Origin: Paraferrimonas sp. SM1919
GTDB lineage: Bacteria > Pseudomonadota > Gammaproteobacteria > Enterobacterales > Shewanellaceae
Reading direction: 5' to 3'
Assembly: GCF_010993985.1 (NCBI RefSeq)
Contig: NZ_WINH01000016.1
Span: forward strand, 1 to 64,000
DNA: 64,000 nucleotides
The notes under the pieces were generated by a model. That model ran no database searches and was not told the DNA's origin. It saw only the letters and a list, made by a program, of their open reading frames with translations. Positions 25,065-34,817 of the stretch are shown here, piece by piece (position 1 is the stretch's first letter; every line of letters begins with the position of its first letter). The position numbers and the translations under genes were made by a program.

Positions 25065-25147
25065 CCCTTCTGGGTGCTGTCGGCACCCCGACAAGTCCGT
25101 GGATATACTAGAAAAGCCAAGCGCAGCTTAATAAGAAATCAAACAGC
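25065..25147 (+). repeat. Dispersed repeat, copy 3
   Basis: It shares 'cccttctgg[ag]tgctgtcg' and 'ctagaaaagc' with copy 1 and 'gaaaagccaagcgcagctt' with copy 2, and ends in 'aaacagc' as copy 1 does. It lies just beyond the last attC, mirroring the place of copy 1 after the first cassette. Confidence 0.6.
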
Positions 25148-25225
25148 TACACCTTATAAAAACCAACCACTAAATCAGAACAGCAAAGTAACCAGTGCCA
25201 CCGTCACCACGATAACAAACAGGTC

Positions 25226-25242
25226 ATAGGACGAAGTCCTAT
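25226..25242 (-). terminator. Small hairpin after the TonB-dependent receptor gene
   Basis: ATAGGAC-gaa-GTCCTAT lies two bases beyond the receptor's stop. It has no T-run, so it is weak as a terminator. Confidence 0.4.
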
Positions 25243-25244
25243 AA

Positions 25245-27467
25245 TTAGAACTTATAACCCAACTCAATAGAAAAATGACGCCCTGGTTGGGTAAAGCGAT
25301 CCAGTTCTTCAGCGCCTTGTTCAAAACCGCGAATATCTTGGAAATACCAGTATTTGGTATCGAACAGGTTATAAACCCCAGCGCGAATGGTCATGTCCTT
25401 CATTGGCGAAAAGTAGGTGGTAATGTCCATCACCGCATAGCCGGGGGCATTGGCAGGGGGGGCCGATTCATTGCTGTCACGACTTTCTAGCAGATCATAG
25501 GCCTTAGGTGGCTTCACGTCGTTTTCCCAGCCACGGTAGTCGGTACTGGCTGCCATGGTTAGGTTCATCGCCATGCCCCAGGTTTGTGCTTCGTTGTCGT
25601 AACCTAAGCCAAATACCGCTGACATAGGGGCAATGGAATGCAGCTCTTCACCGGTACGCTGATTGTTACCCTTAGAATAAGACACGCTTAGGCGTGAGTA
25701 ACTGCCCTTAGGTAAGCCCACAGACTTGGCTAAATCGAGTTGGCCTTTAAATTCAGCCCCATAGATCTCAGCCTTGGCAATATTACGGTTAGTAAAAATG
25801 CCATTCGGGTAATCTGGATCGGTTCTATCAACGATCATTTCAATAAAGTTATGGTAATCGTTGTAGTAAGCAGACACTTCAAAGTGTGCCGCTGCTTGTT
25901 CATGGCGTAGACCAAACTCGTAGGTGCGGCTTTGCTCAGGCTTTAGCTCTGGGTTTGCTATCACTTCCCAGTCAGCCCCCTCAATGTTGTAGTACAGCTC
26001 GTTTAAATCTGGCGAGCGGAAACCTTCTGAATATTGGAAGAAGTTACTCCAGTTTTCATTGTAGTGATATACCCCGCCTAAACGGGTAGTAAAGGCATTA
26101 CTGCGGTGATCTTTTAATTGGTTATTGCCTTTAGGGCGGGCAATATATTGGTCATAACGAACCCCAGCGGTCACCACTAAATCGTCATCTAAAAAGAACA
26201 TGTTGTCCTGTAAAAATAGGGCGCGCTTTTCTGACTCTGCGGCAGGGGTTTCTGGATTCACCACATCGACGGTGCCACTGTCAAAGTCATGGTTTTTGTA
26301 ATCTAAGTCGAAGCTTTTACGGATGTAGTTCGCCCCGTAAGTCAGCTGATGGCGACCATAGTCAAAGTTCAGTTCTTTATCGAGTTGTAATTCAAACTGC
26401 AGGCTAGAGTCATCACCATTACGCTCACGGTTGCGATTACCGAGTAGCTCAGTTTTATCATAGGAGTTGTGCTCACTGCGGCTGGCTTGGTAGGACAACT
26501 GCCAAAACAGCTTGTCGAACATGTCGCTATTGCTGTACCAGCGGTGGTTTAAGCCTACTCTAGCGCGGCTGTCGCGATCTTCACCGCGGGCGTTAGTATA
26601 GGTTAACCCTGGGAACCAGCTTTCCCCTTCTTTAGACAGCTGGGTAATGCTTAAATCTTTCCAGTGGAACTCATTGATCAAACCCAAACGGTGATCATCA
26701 TTAATATGCCAATAGTTTTTAATTAAGAAATTATGGCTTCTAAAATGCAATGGATCCGCCTGGCCTCGGGCTGGGCCGTTAATGTCTTTGCCACTGGAAT
26801 GGGTTTTGGTTTCATGGCCATTACGCAGGGTATAGATCATCAAACCTTCCCAGATGTCGGCGGATTTGGCTAATTCTAAGGTTTGCTTAAAGCCATTATT
26901 TACCCCTGAATAACCGGTTTTTAGGTTAATCGCATAATCTTGGCCTGCCTTGATCACATCTTGTGGATCTTTGGTTTTTAGCATCACCGTAGCGCCAAGG
27001 GCATCACTACCAAATAGACTAGAAGAAGGCCCTTTATTAACTTCCATGGCAGTGAGGGTGTCAATCTCATAGACATTGGCGCCTTTGTTCATCACATCGG
27101 CACCTGGGTTATAGGCATTCGGCTGCTCGACACCATCGACCATCAATTTAACCCGATTGCCTTCCATCCCACGAACATTAAAGTTACGGGTACCAAAGCG
27201 ACCTCGGCCATTAGTCATCACCCCTGGCTCATACTTAACCGCATCAGCAAGGGTTTGTGCCATCTGCTTTTCGAGTTGCTGAGAATTAATTGCCGAGATA
27301 CTGGCAGCAACATCACGCAAAGCTTGGTCACCACGGGTGCCCGTTACCACAATCACATCAAAGGCTTTTTTAGGTTCAGTTTGGTCTTGCTGCTCGGTGT
27401 TTTGTGCAAGCCCCCAAGGACTGGCAACGAATGCAGATAACATACTAAAAAGCCTAAACTTCATCAT
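25245..27467 (-). CDS. TonB-dependent haemoglobin/transferrin/haem receptor
   Basis: This 740-residue outer-membrane receptor takes up iron-containing ligands, probably haem from haemoproteins, with energy from TonB-ExbBD. A signal peptide (cleavage after about Ala21) is followed by the TonB box region (FDVIVVTGTR), the plug domain (NVRGMEGNRVKLMVDGVEQP) and the barrel. The FRSPDLNELYY and NPELKPEQS boxes are typical of haem and haemoglobin receptors (HutA/HmuR type). A terminal Phe ends the barrel. A TetR gene lies upstream on the same strand. I see no convincing Fur box. The exact ligand is inferred. Confidence 0.88.
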   Translation of the reverse strand: MMKFRLFSMLSAFVASPWGLAQNTEQQDQTEPKKAFDVIVVTGTRGDQALRDVAASISAINSQQLEKQMAQTLADAVKYEPGVMTNGRGRFGTRNFNVRGMEGNRVKLMVDGVEQPNAYNPGADVMNKGANVYEIDTLTAMEVNKGPSSSLFGSDALGATVMLKTKDPQDVIKAGQDYAINLKTGYSGVNNGFKQTLELAKSADIWEGLMIYTLRNGHETKTHSSGKDINGPARGQADPLHFRSHNFLIKNYWHINDDHRLGLINEFHWKDLSITQLSKEGESWFPGLTYTNARGEDRDSRARVGLNHRWYSNSDMFDKLFWQLSYQASRSEHNSYDKTELLGNRNRERNGDDSSLQFELQLDKELNFDYGRHQLTYGANYIRKSFDLDYKNHDFDSGTVDVVNPETPAAESEKRALFLQDNMFFLDDDLVVTAGVRYDQYIARPKGNNQLKDHRSNAFTTRLGGVYHYNENWSNFFQYSEGFRSPDLNELYYNIEGADWEVIANPELKPEQSRTYEFGLRHEQAAAHFEVSAYYNDYHNFIEMIVDRTDPDYPNGIFTNRNIAKAEIYGAEFKGQLDLAKSVGLPKGSYSRLSVSYSKGNNQRTGEELHSIAPMSAVFGLGYDNEAQTWGMAMNLTMAASTDYRGWENDVKPPKAYDLLESRDSNESAPPANAPGYAVMDITTYFSPMKDMTIRAGVYNLFDTKYWYFQDIRGFEQGAEELDRFTQPGRHFSIELGYKF

Positions 27468-27631
27468 GGATAACCTAAAAAATAAATTGCTCAGAATAAC
27501 AATAGCAGAGACAGCTAAATCTGAGATAAAGATAGCTCACTGTGTTTGAACTGGCCACAGTAGCAATTGATGTTATTTAAACAAGCAGTTAGGTGTAAAA
27601 ATGAGGCCTTTGGTTTATGAGTTTACATAAG

Positions 27632-28270
27632 CTAATCCATAGCCAGATGATTAAAGTGCTGTGCCAGCTGTTTAAACTCTGCTTTGGCATCACCGACCGC
27701 ATGCAACTGGAACAACTTAATCACTTTTTCGACCCCTTGGTAAACCCACGCCTGCTGGGGTTCTGAAGTATTGGCTTGAGATAACTTGTAGTTGAGCCAA
27801 AATGCCACCAGCATGCGACTGGTATCAGCAAGTTCAAATGCTTCGGTTTCATTTAACCTCAGCTTTTCTTGGCGCACTAAGTCCTTTACCATTTTAATGG
27901 CTCGTTCCACTAACTCATTTTGTAGGCTCTGGTATGCAACTTTAAGCTCATCATATTGGCTTAGCAGCTCAGTTAGGTTGAAGTATAAAAAGCGATAATC
28001 CCAAACCGCATGGAACATTAACTGAAAATCACTCCTTAAAGCGCCAATCTCATAATTCTTAGTCGACGGCGTTAAGAAATGTTGCTGCAGAGAATTTTGA
28101 TAACCTTCAAAGATAGCCAGAATGATCTCTTGCTTATTAGAAAAATGATAGTAAAGATTACCTGGGCTCATTTCTAGGGCAGAGGCTATGTGATTGGTTG
28201 TTACATTTCGCTCGCCTAATTCATTAAACAATGCTAATGATTTTAAAATAATTTTATCTCGAGTCTTCAC
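27632..28270 (-). CDS. TetR/AcrR family transcriptional regulator
   Basis: The 212-residue product has the N-terminal helix-turn-helix of TetR proteins at about 22-46 (VTTNHIASALEMSPGNLYYHFSNK); the C-terminal ligand and dimer domain is divergent, as usual. It lies 164 bases upstream of the receptor gene on the same strand and is divergent from waaA. Either could be its target, but no palindromic operator stands out. The ligand is unknown. Confidence 0.85.
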   Translation of the reverse strand: MKTRDKIILKSLALFNELGERNVTTNHIASALEMSPGNLYYHFSNKQEIILAIFEGYQNSLQQHFLTPSTKNYEIGALRSDFQLMFHAVWDYRFLYFNLTELLSQYDELKVAYQSLQNELVERAIKMVKDLVRQEKLRLNETEAFELADTSRMLVAFWLNYKLSQANTSEPQQAWVYQGVEKVIKLFQLHAVGDAKAEFKQLAQHFNHLAMD

Positions 28271-28347
28271 TTATCACTTTCCATGATGATTCTTTATGCA
28301 AAGCTATGTTAACATTAGCAACAAATGATACCAATAAAGCTTTACCC

Positions 28348-29613
28348 ATGGCGCGGATAGTATACAGCACCCTCCTATTTATCTTAACTCCCTTGTTATT
28401 AGTGTATTTGCGGTCACGTTCTAAAAAAGACCACGCTTACAATAAGCGTAAATCAGAACGTTTTGGACTCAAAAAGCTTCAACAAACCGATTTACTGATT
28501 CATGCTGTTTCTATGGGGGAAGCTCAAGCAGCATTTAAGTTATTGGAAAAAATAAACCATCATTTTCCGCAGCTGTCAGTCACATTTACTTGTTCATCAC
28601 CTACCGCATCAAGCTTGATCCAAAGTCAATTAGGTGACAAAGTTCAGCACTGTTACTTACCCTTTGATGTCAATTGGTGTGTTAAACGTTTTGTGAAACA
28701 AGTAAAACCGAAAGCTTGTATCATTATGGAAACTGAATTGTGGCCCAACTTGATCCATCAACTAAAAACAAATGGTTGTCATGTTGCCTTAGCCAATGGC
28801 CGCCTATCTGAGAAATCGTTTCATCAATATCAAAAGTTTTCCCGGTTAACCGCGAATATGCTGAAAAAAGTCGATTTACTATTGGTGCAAACTGACACTG
28901 AAGTAAAACGCTTTGTTAATTTAGGTGCAGACCCGCAAAAGTGCCATAGCTGTGGCAGCATTAAATTCGATATTAGCCCCAATAAACATCAAGCTGCGCT
29001 AACTAAAATTCTCAAGGCCAATTTAAATCGCCCTGTTTGGGTTGCAGGCAGTGTTCATCCGGGCGAGTTTAAATCTATGCTAAAAGCCCATAAAAAGCTT
29101 TTAGAAACTCAGCCCAACGTTTTATTAATTTTATGCCCTAGGCATCCAGAGGCTTTCTCAGAAGCACAGCTGGATATTATCGCCTCAGGTTTAACCTATA
29201 CTAGCCGCTCAGTAACCGCGAAATTACCTAATGACGTAAATGTTATCCTTGGGGATAGCATGGGTGAGCTAATGGGATTTTATGGAATTGCCCAAGCTGC
29301 GTTTGTGGGAGGAAGCTTAATCAACAATGGTGGCCACAACCCTCTCGAACCGGCCGCTTTTGGGATCCCTGTCAGTGTTGGCCCATACCATCATGATTTT
29401 CTAGATATCGTTGAACAACTCGAGCAAACTGGTGGGCTTCAGGTATGTCCATATGTGGATAGTTTCGAACACTGGTTGTTATCAAACTTTGAAGACCAGC
29501 AACTAAGACAAAGCCGAGGCTTGCAAGCGATGGAAGTGGTTGCCCGTAATCAAGGCGCTAGCCAAAAGCAATTTGATGCTTTGTTACCGGCATTAACCAC
29601 CGCTGCGGGCTAA
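28348..29613 (+). CDS. waaA: 3-deoxy-D-manno-octulosonic acid transferase (Kdo transferase)
   Basis: WaaA transfers Kdo from CMP-Kdo to lipid IVA at the inner face of the inner membrane. It is a GT-B enzyme (GT30) with an N-terminal membrane anchor. ATG 28348 (421 residues) is chosen over 28306 because the protein then begins with the family's hydrophobic segment, as E. coli WaaA does; neither start has a good ribosome-binding site. The catalytic Glu lies in HAVSMGEAQAA. With kdkA next to it, this WaaA may add a single Kdo, as in Haemophilus (inference). Confidence 0.93.
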   Translation: MARIVYSTLLFILTPLLLVYLRSRSKKDHAYNKRKSERFGLKKLQQTDLLIHAVSMGEAQAAFKLLEKINHHFPQLSVTFTCSSPTASSLIQSQLGDKVQHCYLPFDVNWCVKRFVKQVKPKACIIMETELWPNLIHQLKTNGCHVALANGRLSEKSFHQYQKFSRLTANMLKKVDLLLVQTDTEVKRFVNLGADPQKCHSCGSIKFDISPNKHQAALTKILKANLNRPVWVAGSVHPGEFKSMLKAHKKLLETQPNVLLILCPRHPEAFSEAQLDIIASGLTYTSRSVTAKLPNDVNVILGDSMGELMGFYGIAQAAFVGGSLINNGGHNPLEPAAFGIPVSVGPYHHDFLDIVEQLEQTGGLQVCPYVDSFEHWLLSNFEDQQLRQSRGLQAMEVVARNQGASQKQFDALLPALTTAAG

Positions 29614-29617
29614 TCCC

Positions 29618-30376
29618 TTAAATAGATTGGTAACCCGCTAATAAGTGTTGCCAATCTGACTCTTGCCAGTGAAACAAAGGTAATTTGGCTTTTTGTTTGC
29701 GTAATGAACGCAAAAGTCTGTCTAAATTCGTTTGCTGCCAAGCCCCCGGTTTAGCTTTAAAGTGGCAGTTATCAAAATCGATTAAATATATCTGCTCACC
29801 ATCGAATAAAATATTTTTAATATTTAAGTCACTATGAAAAACTAATTGTTGATGAAACTGAGCAATGGTTTTCCCCAACAAATGCCATGTCGAAGCCGCC
29901 ACTGGTCCTTGCTCACACCAGGCTAACATATCTTGAGTATCGGCAATTCTCTTAATAATAATGTCACCTGTTACCCATAGGCCATTTCGAATACTCATCG
30001 CCGCCACAGGCTCAGGTACCGGTAAACCTAATTGGTACATTTGTTCTAGCATGGTAAATTCAGCCAGCGCACGAGAGCTCTCGAAACCTGTAAACAAGTA
30101 CTTATCTTTACTGAATTTTTCCATTAAGCCACCACGATAGTAATGACGCAACACCCATTGCTGCTCTCCATGCTCGATAAAAAATGCCTGAGAACGCCCA
30201 GATGAATGGCCAACTACTTTGCCCTGTTGCTGCCAAAATTGTGGCTTAAACCAAGATTGATTCAATTGCACAGGTGCGAGTGTTGAACGTTTAATTTTAA
30301 TAGCTTGCACTGGAATGTCTTTATTGCCTAAAGAGACTATTCTAACTAATTTCTTACTATTTTGTAGCCGTGGCAT
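29618..30376 (-). CDS. kdkA: 3-deoxy-D-manno-octulosonic acid kinase KdkA
   Basis: KdkA phosphorylates O-4 of the Kdo on lipid A, a modification known in Haemophilus, Vibrio and related genera. The 252-residue product has the kinase-like catalytic motif HSDLNIKNILF (near 183-193) and the metal-binding IDFDN. RHYYRGG in the N-terminal half is typical of the family. It is convergent with waaA, their stops only four bases apart, so the two are functionally linked but not cotranscribed. Confidence 0.88.
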   Translation of the reverse strand: MPRLQNSKKLVRIVSLGNKDIPVQAIKIKRSTLAPVQLNQSWFKPQFWQQQGKVVGHSSGRSQAFFIEHGEQQWVLRHYYRGGLMEKFSKDKYLFTGFESSRALAEFTMLEQMYQLGLPVPEPVAAMSIRNGLWVTGDIIIKRIADTQDMLAWCEQGPVAASTWHLLGKTIAQFHQQLVFHSDLNIKNILFDGEQIYLIDFDNCHFKAKPGAWQQTNLDRLLRSLRKQKAKLPLFHWQESDWQHLLAGYQSI

Positions 30377-30475
30377 AAAAACTATTTAAATTCAGATGCC
30401 TTGATGGGTAAGTTTCATTAGCCTTTAGATGGCGGTTTATGGATAATAACCAACAAATTTCTGCAAGCTTTTATT

Positions 30476-31504
30476 ATGAAAGAATCCATCTGCTTATTTA
30501 GGTTGTCAGCCATTGGTGATATTTGCCACGCTGCAGCTATGATCAAAGCGCTAAAAGCGAATAAACCCAATGCCAGTATTACTTGGATTATTGGCAAAAT
30601 TGAATATCAACTCGTACGACATATTGAAGGGGTTGAGTTCATTATTTTTGATAAGAGCAGAGGTAACAAAGCTTATTTTGATTTATGGCGCACCCTAAAA
30701 GGCCGTAAATTTGATGCGCTGCTGCTTATGCAGGTGGCTTTACGTGCCAATATCGCCAGTTTAGGTATTCGCGCCAAGCGCAGAATTGGCTTTAATAAAG
30801 AGCTCGCCAAAGAAGGCCATTCTCTGGTGATTAATGAGACCATTGATAACCCAATCAAGCCCCACGTTCTCGATGGCTTTTTAGCCTTTGTAAGGCGACT
30901 TTGCCACAACCCTAATATTCAATTTGATGGCTGGGACTTGCCTATTCCAGAAGATAATCTGCTACAGGCTAAACAATTACTTAACTCAGAAAAACCCGCG
31001 CTAGTGATTTGTCCTGCTGCCAGCAAGGCTGAGCGTAATTGGTTGCCAGAGCGTTATGCGCAAGTTTGCGACCATGCCAGTGCCAACGGTTACCAAGTCT
31101 ATATCTGTGGTGCCCCTACTGAACTTGAAAAGCAATTAGCGACAGACATCATCAGTCACTGCCAACAAAAGCCTGTCAATCTAGTAGGTAAAACGCCACT
31201 GCTAACGTTAATGGCTGTTTTAAAGCAAGCCAAAGCTGTGATTGCCCCAGATACCGGACCATTGCATATGGCGGTGACTCAGGGCACCAAAGCCATTGGC
31301 TTATATGCCCACTCAAACCCTGATAGAACTGGCCCCTATTTAAACCGAGAATTAACGGTCAGCGTATACCAGCAATGTATCGAACAACAAACCGGGCAGC
31401 CCCTAGCGGATATCCCGTGGGGCAAACGTGCTAAAGGCGAGCAGTTAATGGAATTAATCAGTTGTGAACAAGTGATCAATTCCATGGCCAAAATAACCAA
31501 CTAA
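30476..31504 (+). CDS. Glycosyltransferase family 9 protein (LPS heptosyltransferase-like)
   Basis: GT9 enzymes transfer ADP-activated heptose to the LPS inner core. This 342-residue protein has the N-terminal FRLSAIGDICHAAAMIKAL block, the central ICPAASKAERNWLPERYA and the C-terminal APDTGPLHMAV nucleotide-sugar site. It fits heptosyltransferase I (WaaC/OpsX) as well as other members, so no symbol is given. It is the first of three plus-strand glycosyltransferase genes and is divergent from kdkA. Confidence 0.87.
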   Translation: MKESICLFRLSAIGDICHAAAMIKALKANKPNASITWIIGKIEYQLVRHIEGVEFIIFDKSRGNKAYFDLWRTLKGRKFDALLLMQVALRANIASLGIRAKRRIGFNKELAKEGHSLVINETIDNPIKPHVLDGFLAFVRRLCHNPNIQFDGWDLPIPEDNLLQAKQLLNSEKPALVICPAASKAERNWLPERYAQVCDHASANGYQVYICGAPTELEKQLATDIISHCQQKPVNLVGKTPLLTLMAVLKQAKAVIAPDTGPLHMAVTQGTKAIGLYAHSNPDRTGPYLNRELTVSVYQQCIEQQTGQPLADIPWGKRAKGEQLMELISCEQVINSMAKITN

Positions 31505-31534
31505 AATTAATAAATATTGCTATTGGAAGCCCCC

Positions 31535-32593
31535 ATGTCTGAGCCTAAACGTTTCTTATTTGTGCCTGTATCATCCAAAGAAGGCATCGGCGAATATATG
31601 CGCTCGCTGATTATTGCTGATGCCATTAAACAACAGTGGCCAGATGCGCAAATCCAGTTTGTGCTATCACAGCAGGCCCCCTATGCCAGCACTTGCCCTT
31701 ACCCAAGTCTAATTACCGAAAAGTCACCGACTAAGCATGTAAAAGAAGTTAATCAAATTGTCGATGCTTTTAAGCCTGATGCCGTCTTCTTTGATGCTTC
31801 TGGTCGTAAAGCTCAACTGAAGCATGCCTATTTAAGTGGTGCTAAGGTGATCTTTTTGTCTCAGCATAAGCGCAAACGAGCAAGAGGTATGAAGATCAGC
31901 CGAGCGAGGTATACCCATTTACACTGGGTAGTACAACCAGATTTTGTCATTGGTGATATTCACCCATTACAAAGGTTGAAACTAAAGCTGTTTGGCTTAA
32001 AAGAACCAACCAACATTGGTGCCGTATTTGCTCAGCCACAACCACAACAAACTCAAAAGTTACAACAAAAGCATGGCTTAGAATCTGGCAAATATCTGAT
32101 TTTCAATGCTGGCAGTGGTGGTCATTTGGCGCCAGATGGCTCGTTAGCCGCTGATGTGTTTTATCAAGCCGCCAAACAAACCACCGCCCAAACAAAACAC
32201 AAATGCGTGATGGTATTCGGCGCCAATTACCCTAATGAACTGCCCCAAAATGATGAAATCATTTGCATTAGTTCGTTGGATAACCAAAGCTTTATTAACC
32301 TTTTAAGTGACAGTGCCGGCGCAGTGTTAAGTGGCGGTGACACCTTCTTGCAGTCGGTGGCTTTAGGGGTGCCCACATTAGGAGTTAAAGTCGCCAAAGA
32401 TCAAGGACCAAGGGTTGAGGCTGTTTGCCACCGCAGGTTATCCCGTGCCAGTTTATGCAATGCGGTTGAGATAGCTAAACAAACTGGAAATATGCTCGCT
32501 CAAAGCGACTCAAATGTGCGTAAATCCCAAAATGGATTGGACTTTGCTATGGCTGATTTAGTCACACTATTGGCAAACAAACAGCACAAGTAA
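31535..32593 (+). CDS. Putative GT-B fold glycosyltransferase
   Basis: This 352-residue cytoplasmic protein is not a family I can name. Its second half (NAGSGGHLAPDG near 191-202; GAVLSGGDTFLQSVALGVPTLGV near 275-297) resembles the nucleotide-sugar domain of MurG/GT28-type enzymes. ATG 31535 is chosen because GGAAG lies seven bases before it; an in-frame TTG at 31517 has none. It follows the GT9 gene by 30 bases and is probably cotranscribed, so a role in LPS core assembly is inferred. Confidence 0.7.
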   Translation: MSEPKRFLFVPVSSKEGIGEYMRSLIIADAIKQQWPDAQIQFVLSQQAPYASTCPYPSLITEKSPTKHVKEVNQIVDAFKPDAVFFDASGRKAQLKHAYLSGAKVIFLSQHKRKRARGMKISRARYTHLHWVVQPDFVIGDIHPLQRLKLKLFGLKEPTNIGAVFAQPQPQQTQKLQQKHGLESGKYLIFNAGSGGHLAPDGSLAADVFYQAAKQTTAQTKHKCVMVFGANYPNELPQNDEIICISSLDNQSFINLLSDSAGAVLSGGDTFLQSVALGVPTLGVKVAKDQGPRVEAVCHRRLSRASLCNAVEIAKQTGNMLAQSDSNVRKSQNGLDFAMADLVTLLANKQHK

Positions 32594-32783
32594 CCTATAG
32601 CTTTTATACTAGATATAATAAACTTGGCTATTAAGCAAACTTAACTATTAGCCGCACTATAATTTAGAAATTGGTTGCACAATTATTAGCATAGGCTACA
32701 TCACATTCAAATTAATGAAGATGGGCAAATTGCTCTATTGGCGTTTTGTTACACATCTAGTCAAATATGTATTTAGGTAACGC

Positions 32784-33746
32784 ATGGGTAGTTTTACTGT
32801 TAATTTATCAGAATTAGATAGACCTAGAAAACCTGGCATTAGTGGCATTATGCGCATTAAAAATGGGGAAGATTTTTTGGCGCTAACGATCGAGAAGCAT
32901 CTGCCATATTATGATGAAATCATCGCCTGCTACAATGATTGCAGTGATAATACTGTTACTATTTTGAAGCGATTACAACATAAGTACCCTAATAAGGTAA
33001 AGGTCTTCCACTATGAGCCCAAGGTTTATCCGCTGTTTAGTGAGGAGCACGCCAGTGCTGACATGAGTGACATTCATAGCATGGCAAATTACTATAACTA
33101 TGCTTTGTCTCAGGCTAATTATTGTGTGGCCACCAAATTAGATGATGACCATTACCCAGTAGAGGAAACGCTAGCGTCGTTGATCAACACCGTTCGTAAA
33201 GATATTGCAGAAGGAAAGCAGAAACTTTATACCTTTTCTGGCATTAATGTGGCTGATGACGACAATAAAACAATCGGCATCCCAATGCACGCCCCTATCG
33301 TAGGTACTGGTGATCACATGTATTTTCCTGTCTGCTCAAATATCTACTTTGAACAAGGACCTGAGTTTGAGCACTTTGTGTTTAAAGGGCGTAAACTTGA
33401 AAAGAAATATTATGGGCTTGCATATATTCACTTAAAGTTTCTTAAGAAAGACTTAGGTTACTTAAACCTTCCTATGGAGAAGCAACTCGCGTTTAAGCAA
33501 ATGTTTATGGATGCGGGTGGCCTAGCTCGCTTCGATCGCCAGGGCATGCAAAAAGTTTTAGAGCACTTGAAGGGGGCGCACTGTCGTGCAGAGTTATTCT
33601 TGTATGATCTTTTATGCTTTAAAAAGCTTCTTTATCTGCTGTTCAAGAAAAACCCTCCCCTAAGAATCGAGAGAATTCAACGTTTCGAATCTGACTTTAA
33701 TTCATTGGATATCAAAGCACTATTAGAAGATATGAGAGCTGGCTGA
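32784..33746 (+). CDS. Glycosyltransferase family 2-like protein
   Basis: The 320-residue product begins like a GT-A enzyme: SGIMRIKNGEDFLALTIEKHLPYYDEII (about 20-47), with CSDNT for the nucleotide. KLDDDHYPVEETL follows and includes the acidic metal-binding motif. No membrane span is obvious, though the C-terminal LFLYDLLCFKKLLYLLF may be membrane-associated. AGG precedes the ATG by six bases. The 190-base gap upstream suggests its own promoter. It ends directly against the convergent GT4-like gene. Acceptor and donor are unknown. Confidence 0.78.
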   Translation: MGSFTVNLSELDRPRKPGISGIMRIKNGEDFLALTIEKHLPYYDEIIACYNDCSDNTVTILKRLQHKYPNKVKVFHYEPKVYPLFSEEHASADMSDIHSMANYYNYALSQANYCVATKLDDDHYPVEETLASLINTVRKDIAEGKQKLYTFSGINVADDDNKTIGIPMHAPIVGTGDHMYFPVCSNIYFEQGPEFEHFVFKGRKLEKKYYGLAYIHLKFLKKDLGYLNLPMEKQLAFKQMFMDAGGLARFDRQGMQKVLEHLKGAHCRAELFLYDLLCFKKLLYLLFKKNPPLRIERIQRFESDFNSLDIKALLEDMRAG

Positions 33747-34817
33747 CTACAAGGTCAGCCACCCTTTAAGCTTACTTTTAGCGATGTTTGCATCATTTTT
33801 GATATTTTCAAGTAGCTGCTTGTTATGTAAGCAAATAGTATTTAGCTTATCCTGATGAAGCTCTCCTTTTATAAAATCTTCAACTGATACATGCTGGTAT
33901 CCATAATCATTAAAGTCACCTATATTTTTTGATAATGTAATAGGCACTACATTACACTCTATATACTCAATTAACTTTGTGGGGCAGGCTACATTATTAA
34001 CGGCAATATCATCACGTAAAATGAACCCATAATGTGACAATTTAAGTTCATTAATCACTTGATTTTTAGATACGCTGGCAATGTTTACGTTATTTAAAGC
34101 TGCGATTTCAGGATAACGTTTTAAGAATTTTTTCTTTGAACGCTCAGGAAAGAACAGATTAAATTGGTAATTATTAAATTGTTCTAGTTGGCACGCCTTT
34201 AACAAAAGAATCGCCTCGCACATCATGGGGATATTTTGCCAAGCATGAAGTCCGCCAGCATAAGTAAAGGTTAAATGGTTATTTGTGTTGTCTGTCGTGG
34301 TATGTATTTCATCATCAAATATCGGCACAACAATACCTGCGGCAATATCAAAAGATGGATATTTTTTTTGATAATGTCTGAGCATATTATGAGTTACAGC
34401 AACAAAGTTTGTTACCTTCGTTAACGCATCGCTTTCATAAGCGGTAAAGGCTTTAGCTTTTGAGTTTTTTCCTGACAACTCAAACTCTTCTGGAACGATA
34501 CCATGTAGATCCAGAATTGAGCGCTTTCCCTTAAGGTGATGTGAAACAAAACGATAATTAAATAAGGAGTGAATGTAGACCACATCTGCTTGTTGGATTA
34601 GTGACTTAATTTTAAAGTAGTGTACAAAAAAGTTGAGTTTGTACACCGTAACCCCTGGTTTCGGTCTATTCACCTGTTGATGTATATGCCTCTTATAGGA
34701 AATATCTAGATAAATCCTGTCAGTTGCAGCAGCCAATTCATCAATGGCATATATTCTTTGCATCATCCCTTCTCGGGAATTTTGCTCGTTAGGGTATTCA
34801 GCTATAAAAACGATCAT
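33747..34817 (-). CDS. Putative glycosyltransferase (GT4-like)
   Basis: The 356-residue protein has a two-domain GT-B layout. The first half has the acceptor-like [21 protein letters not shown] and DLHGIVPEE; the second has [16 protein letters not shown] and [17 protein letters not shown], where GT4 enzymes carry the donor-binding E-x7-E region. It is AT-rich, as O-antigen genes often are. It overlaps wecB by four bases and is the last gene of the minus-strand sugar operon. Substrates are unknown. Confidence 0.72.
   Translation of the reverse strand: MIVFIAEYPNEQNSREGMMQRIYAIDELAAATDRIYLDISYKRHIHQQVNRPKPGVTVYKLNFFVHYFKIKSLIQQADVVYIHSLFNYRFVSHHLKGKRSILDLHGIVPEEFELSGKNSKAKAFTAYESDALTKVTNFVAVTHNMLRHYQKKYPSFDIAAGIVVPIFDDEIHTTTDNTNNHLTFTYAGGLHAWQNIPMMCEAILLLKACQLEQFNNYQFNLFFPERSKKKFLKRYPEIAALNNVNIASVSKNQVINELKLSHYGFILRDDIAVNNVACPTKLIEYIECNVVPITLSKNIGDFNDYGYQHVSVEDFIKGELHQDKLNTICLHNKQLLENIKNDANIAKSKLKGWLTL

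Noticed and set aside
27468..27631. Fur box upstream of the TonB-dependent receptor
   Set aside because: I looked for a GATAATGATAATCATTATC-like palindrome and found only scattered short matches, not enough to call.
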